In this document: positions 6,080 through 6,220 of the stretch, piece after piece
Layout: every line of letters begins with the position of its first letter
Position numbering within the stretch: the first letter of the stretch is position 1
Notes under the pieces: model-generated
Seen by the model: the letters and a program-made list of their open reading frames with translations, nothing else
Databases searched by the model: none
Told to the model about the DNA's origin: nothing
Origin: JANWKQ01 sp040376605
GTDB lineage: Bacteria; Bacteroidota; Bacteroidia; CAIKAF01
Direction of reading: 5' to 3'
DNA length: 6,220 nt
NCBI GenBank assembly: GCA_040376605.1
Contig: JBEIQI010000187.1
Location: 1 to 6,220, forward strand
Position numbers and translations under genes: made by a program

Positions 6080-6220
6080 ATGAAGATTCACACCCTCATA
6101 ACCGCCTTCAATCATTTATATGGAAAAGACTCCAATTCGACTGAAATCAATCAGGAGTATAAGATAATCACCAAGTACATTTCTGAAAAACGAGATTTAA
6201 AGCAACTGGACTTCTTACAA
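6080..6220 (+). CDS. Unrecognised protein, N-terminal 47 residues (runs off the right edge)
   Basis: An open frame starts at ATG 6080 and continues to the window end. It reads MKIHTLITAFNHLYGKD, followed by a charged stretch rich in K, E, D and I to ...RDLKQLDFLQ. An in-frame TAA at 6059-6061 excludes an earlier start at that side. The segment has no signal peptide, is probably helical and cytoplasmic, and matches no family I can name from so little. It is divergent from the TetR-family gene with about 200 bp between, an arrangement often seen when the regulator controls its neighbour. Codon use is similar to the other genes. The reading frame is likely real but could be short, since the rest lies outside the window. 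Confidence 0.5.
   Translation, partial: MKIHTLITAFNHLYGKDSNSTEINQEYKIITKYISEKRDLKQLDFLQ

Noticed and set aside
1..6220. Search for CRISPR arrays, insertion-sequence ends, tRNA or riboswitch-like folds, and a defence or secretion gene cluster.
   Set aside because: No regularly spaced direct repeats, transposase motifs, tRNA-like cloverleaf or conserved riboswitch core were seen by eye. The genes are unrelated single units on alternating strands.

Overview
The window reads as an ordinary chromosomal stretch of an AT-rich member of the Bacteroidota. Three things point there. One secreted enzyme ends in a SprB-type repeat followed by a type IX secretion (T9SS) sorting domain with the LYPNPA motif. 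A DUF4369/DUF5106-like TlpA thioredoxin, a family typical of this phylum, sits next to it. The best promoter matches the Bacteroidota consensus (TTTG, about 19 bp, TAnnTTTG), and clear Shine-Dalgarno sites are absent. Genus cannot be told from the sequence.

Layout, left to right: (1) bases 3-56, the probable last 17 codons of a + strand gene; (2) 60-1544 (-), an exported TlpA-like thiol-disulfide oxidoreductase; (3) 1695-3356 (+), a secreted alpha/beta-hydrolase (lipase/esterase type) with SprB repeat and T9SS tail; (4) 3362-4237 (-), an LpxL/HtrB-family acyltransferase that appears to start at TTG or GTG; (5) 4313-5179 (+), a class III-like polyphosphate kinase 2; (6) 5181-5861 (-), a TetR-family regulator; (7) 6080 to the window edge (+), the first 47 codons of an unrecognised gene.

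The strands alternate strictly (+ - + - + - +), so no two genes here can share a simple operon and each looks monocistronic. The convergent junctions are very tight (3, 5 and 1 bp between stop codons), and each carries an inverted repeat that runs over stop codons and could serve as a terminator. The divergent junctions are larger (150, 75 and about 200 bp) and hold the promoters.

No joint pathway links the genes. Two act at the cell envelope or outside it (thioredoxin, T9SS hydrolase), one modifies outer-membrane lipid (acyltransferase), one handles polyphosphate and nucleotides in the cytoplasm (PPK2) and one is a regulator. The most interesting spot is the 200-bp region between the TetR gene and the partial gene at the right edge. 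A perfect 10-bp-arm palindrome there overlaps the -33 boxes of two predicted back-to-back promoters, which would suit an autoregulating TetR repressor that also controls its divergent neighbour. I found no CRISPR array, mobile element, tRNA or rRNA, and no convincing new multi-gene system.
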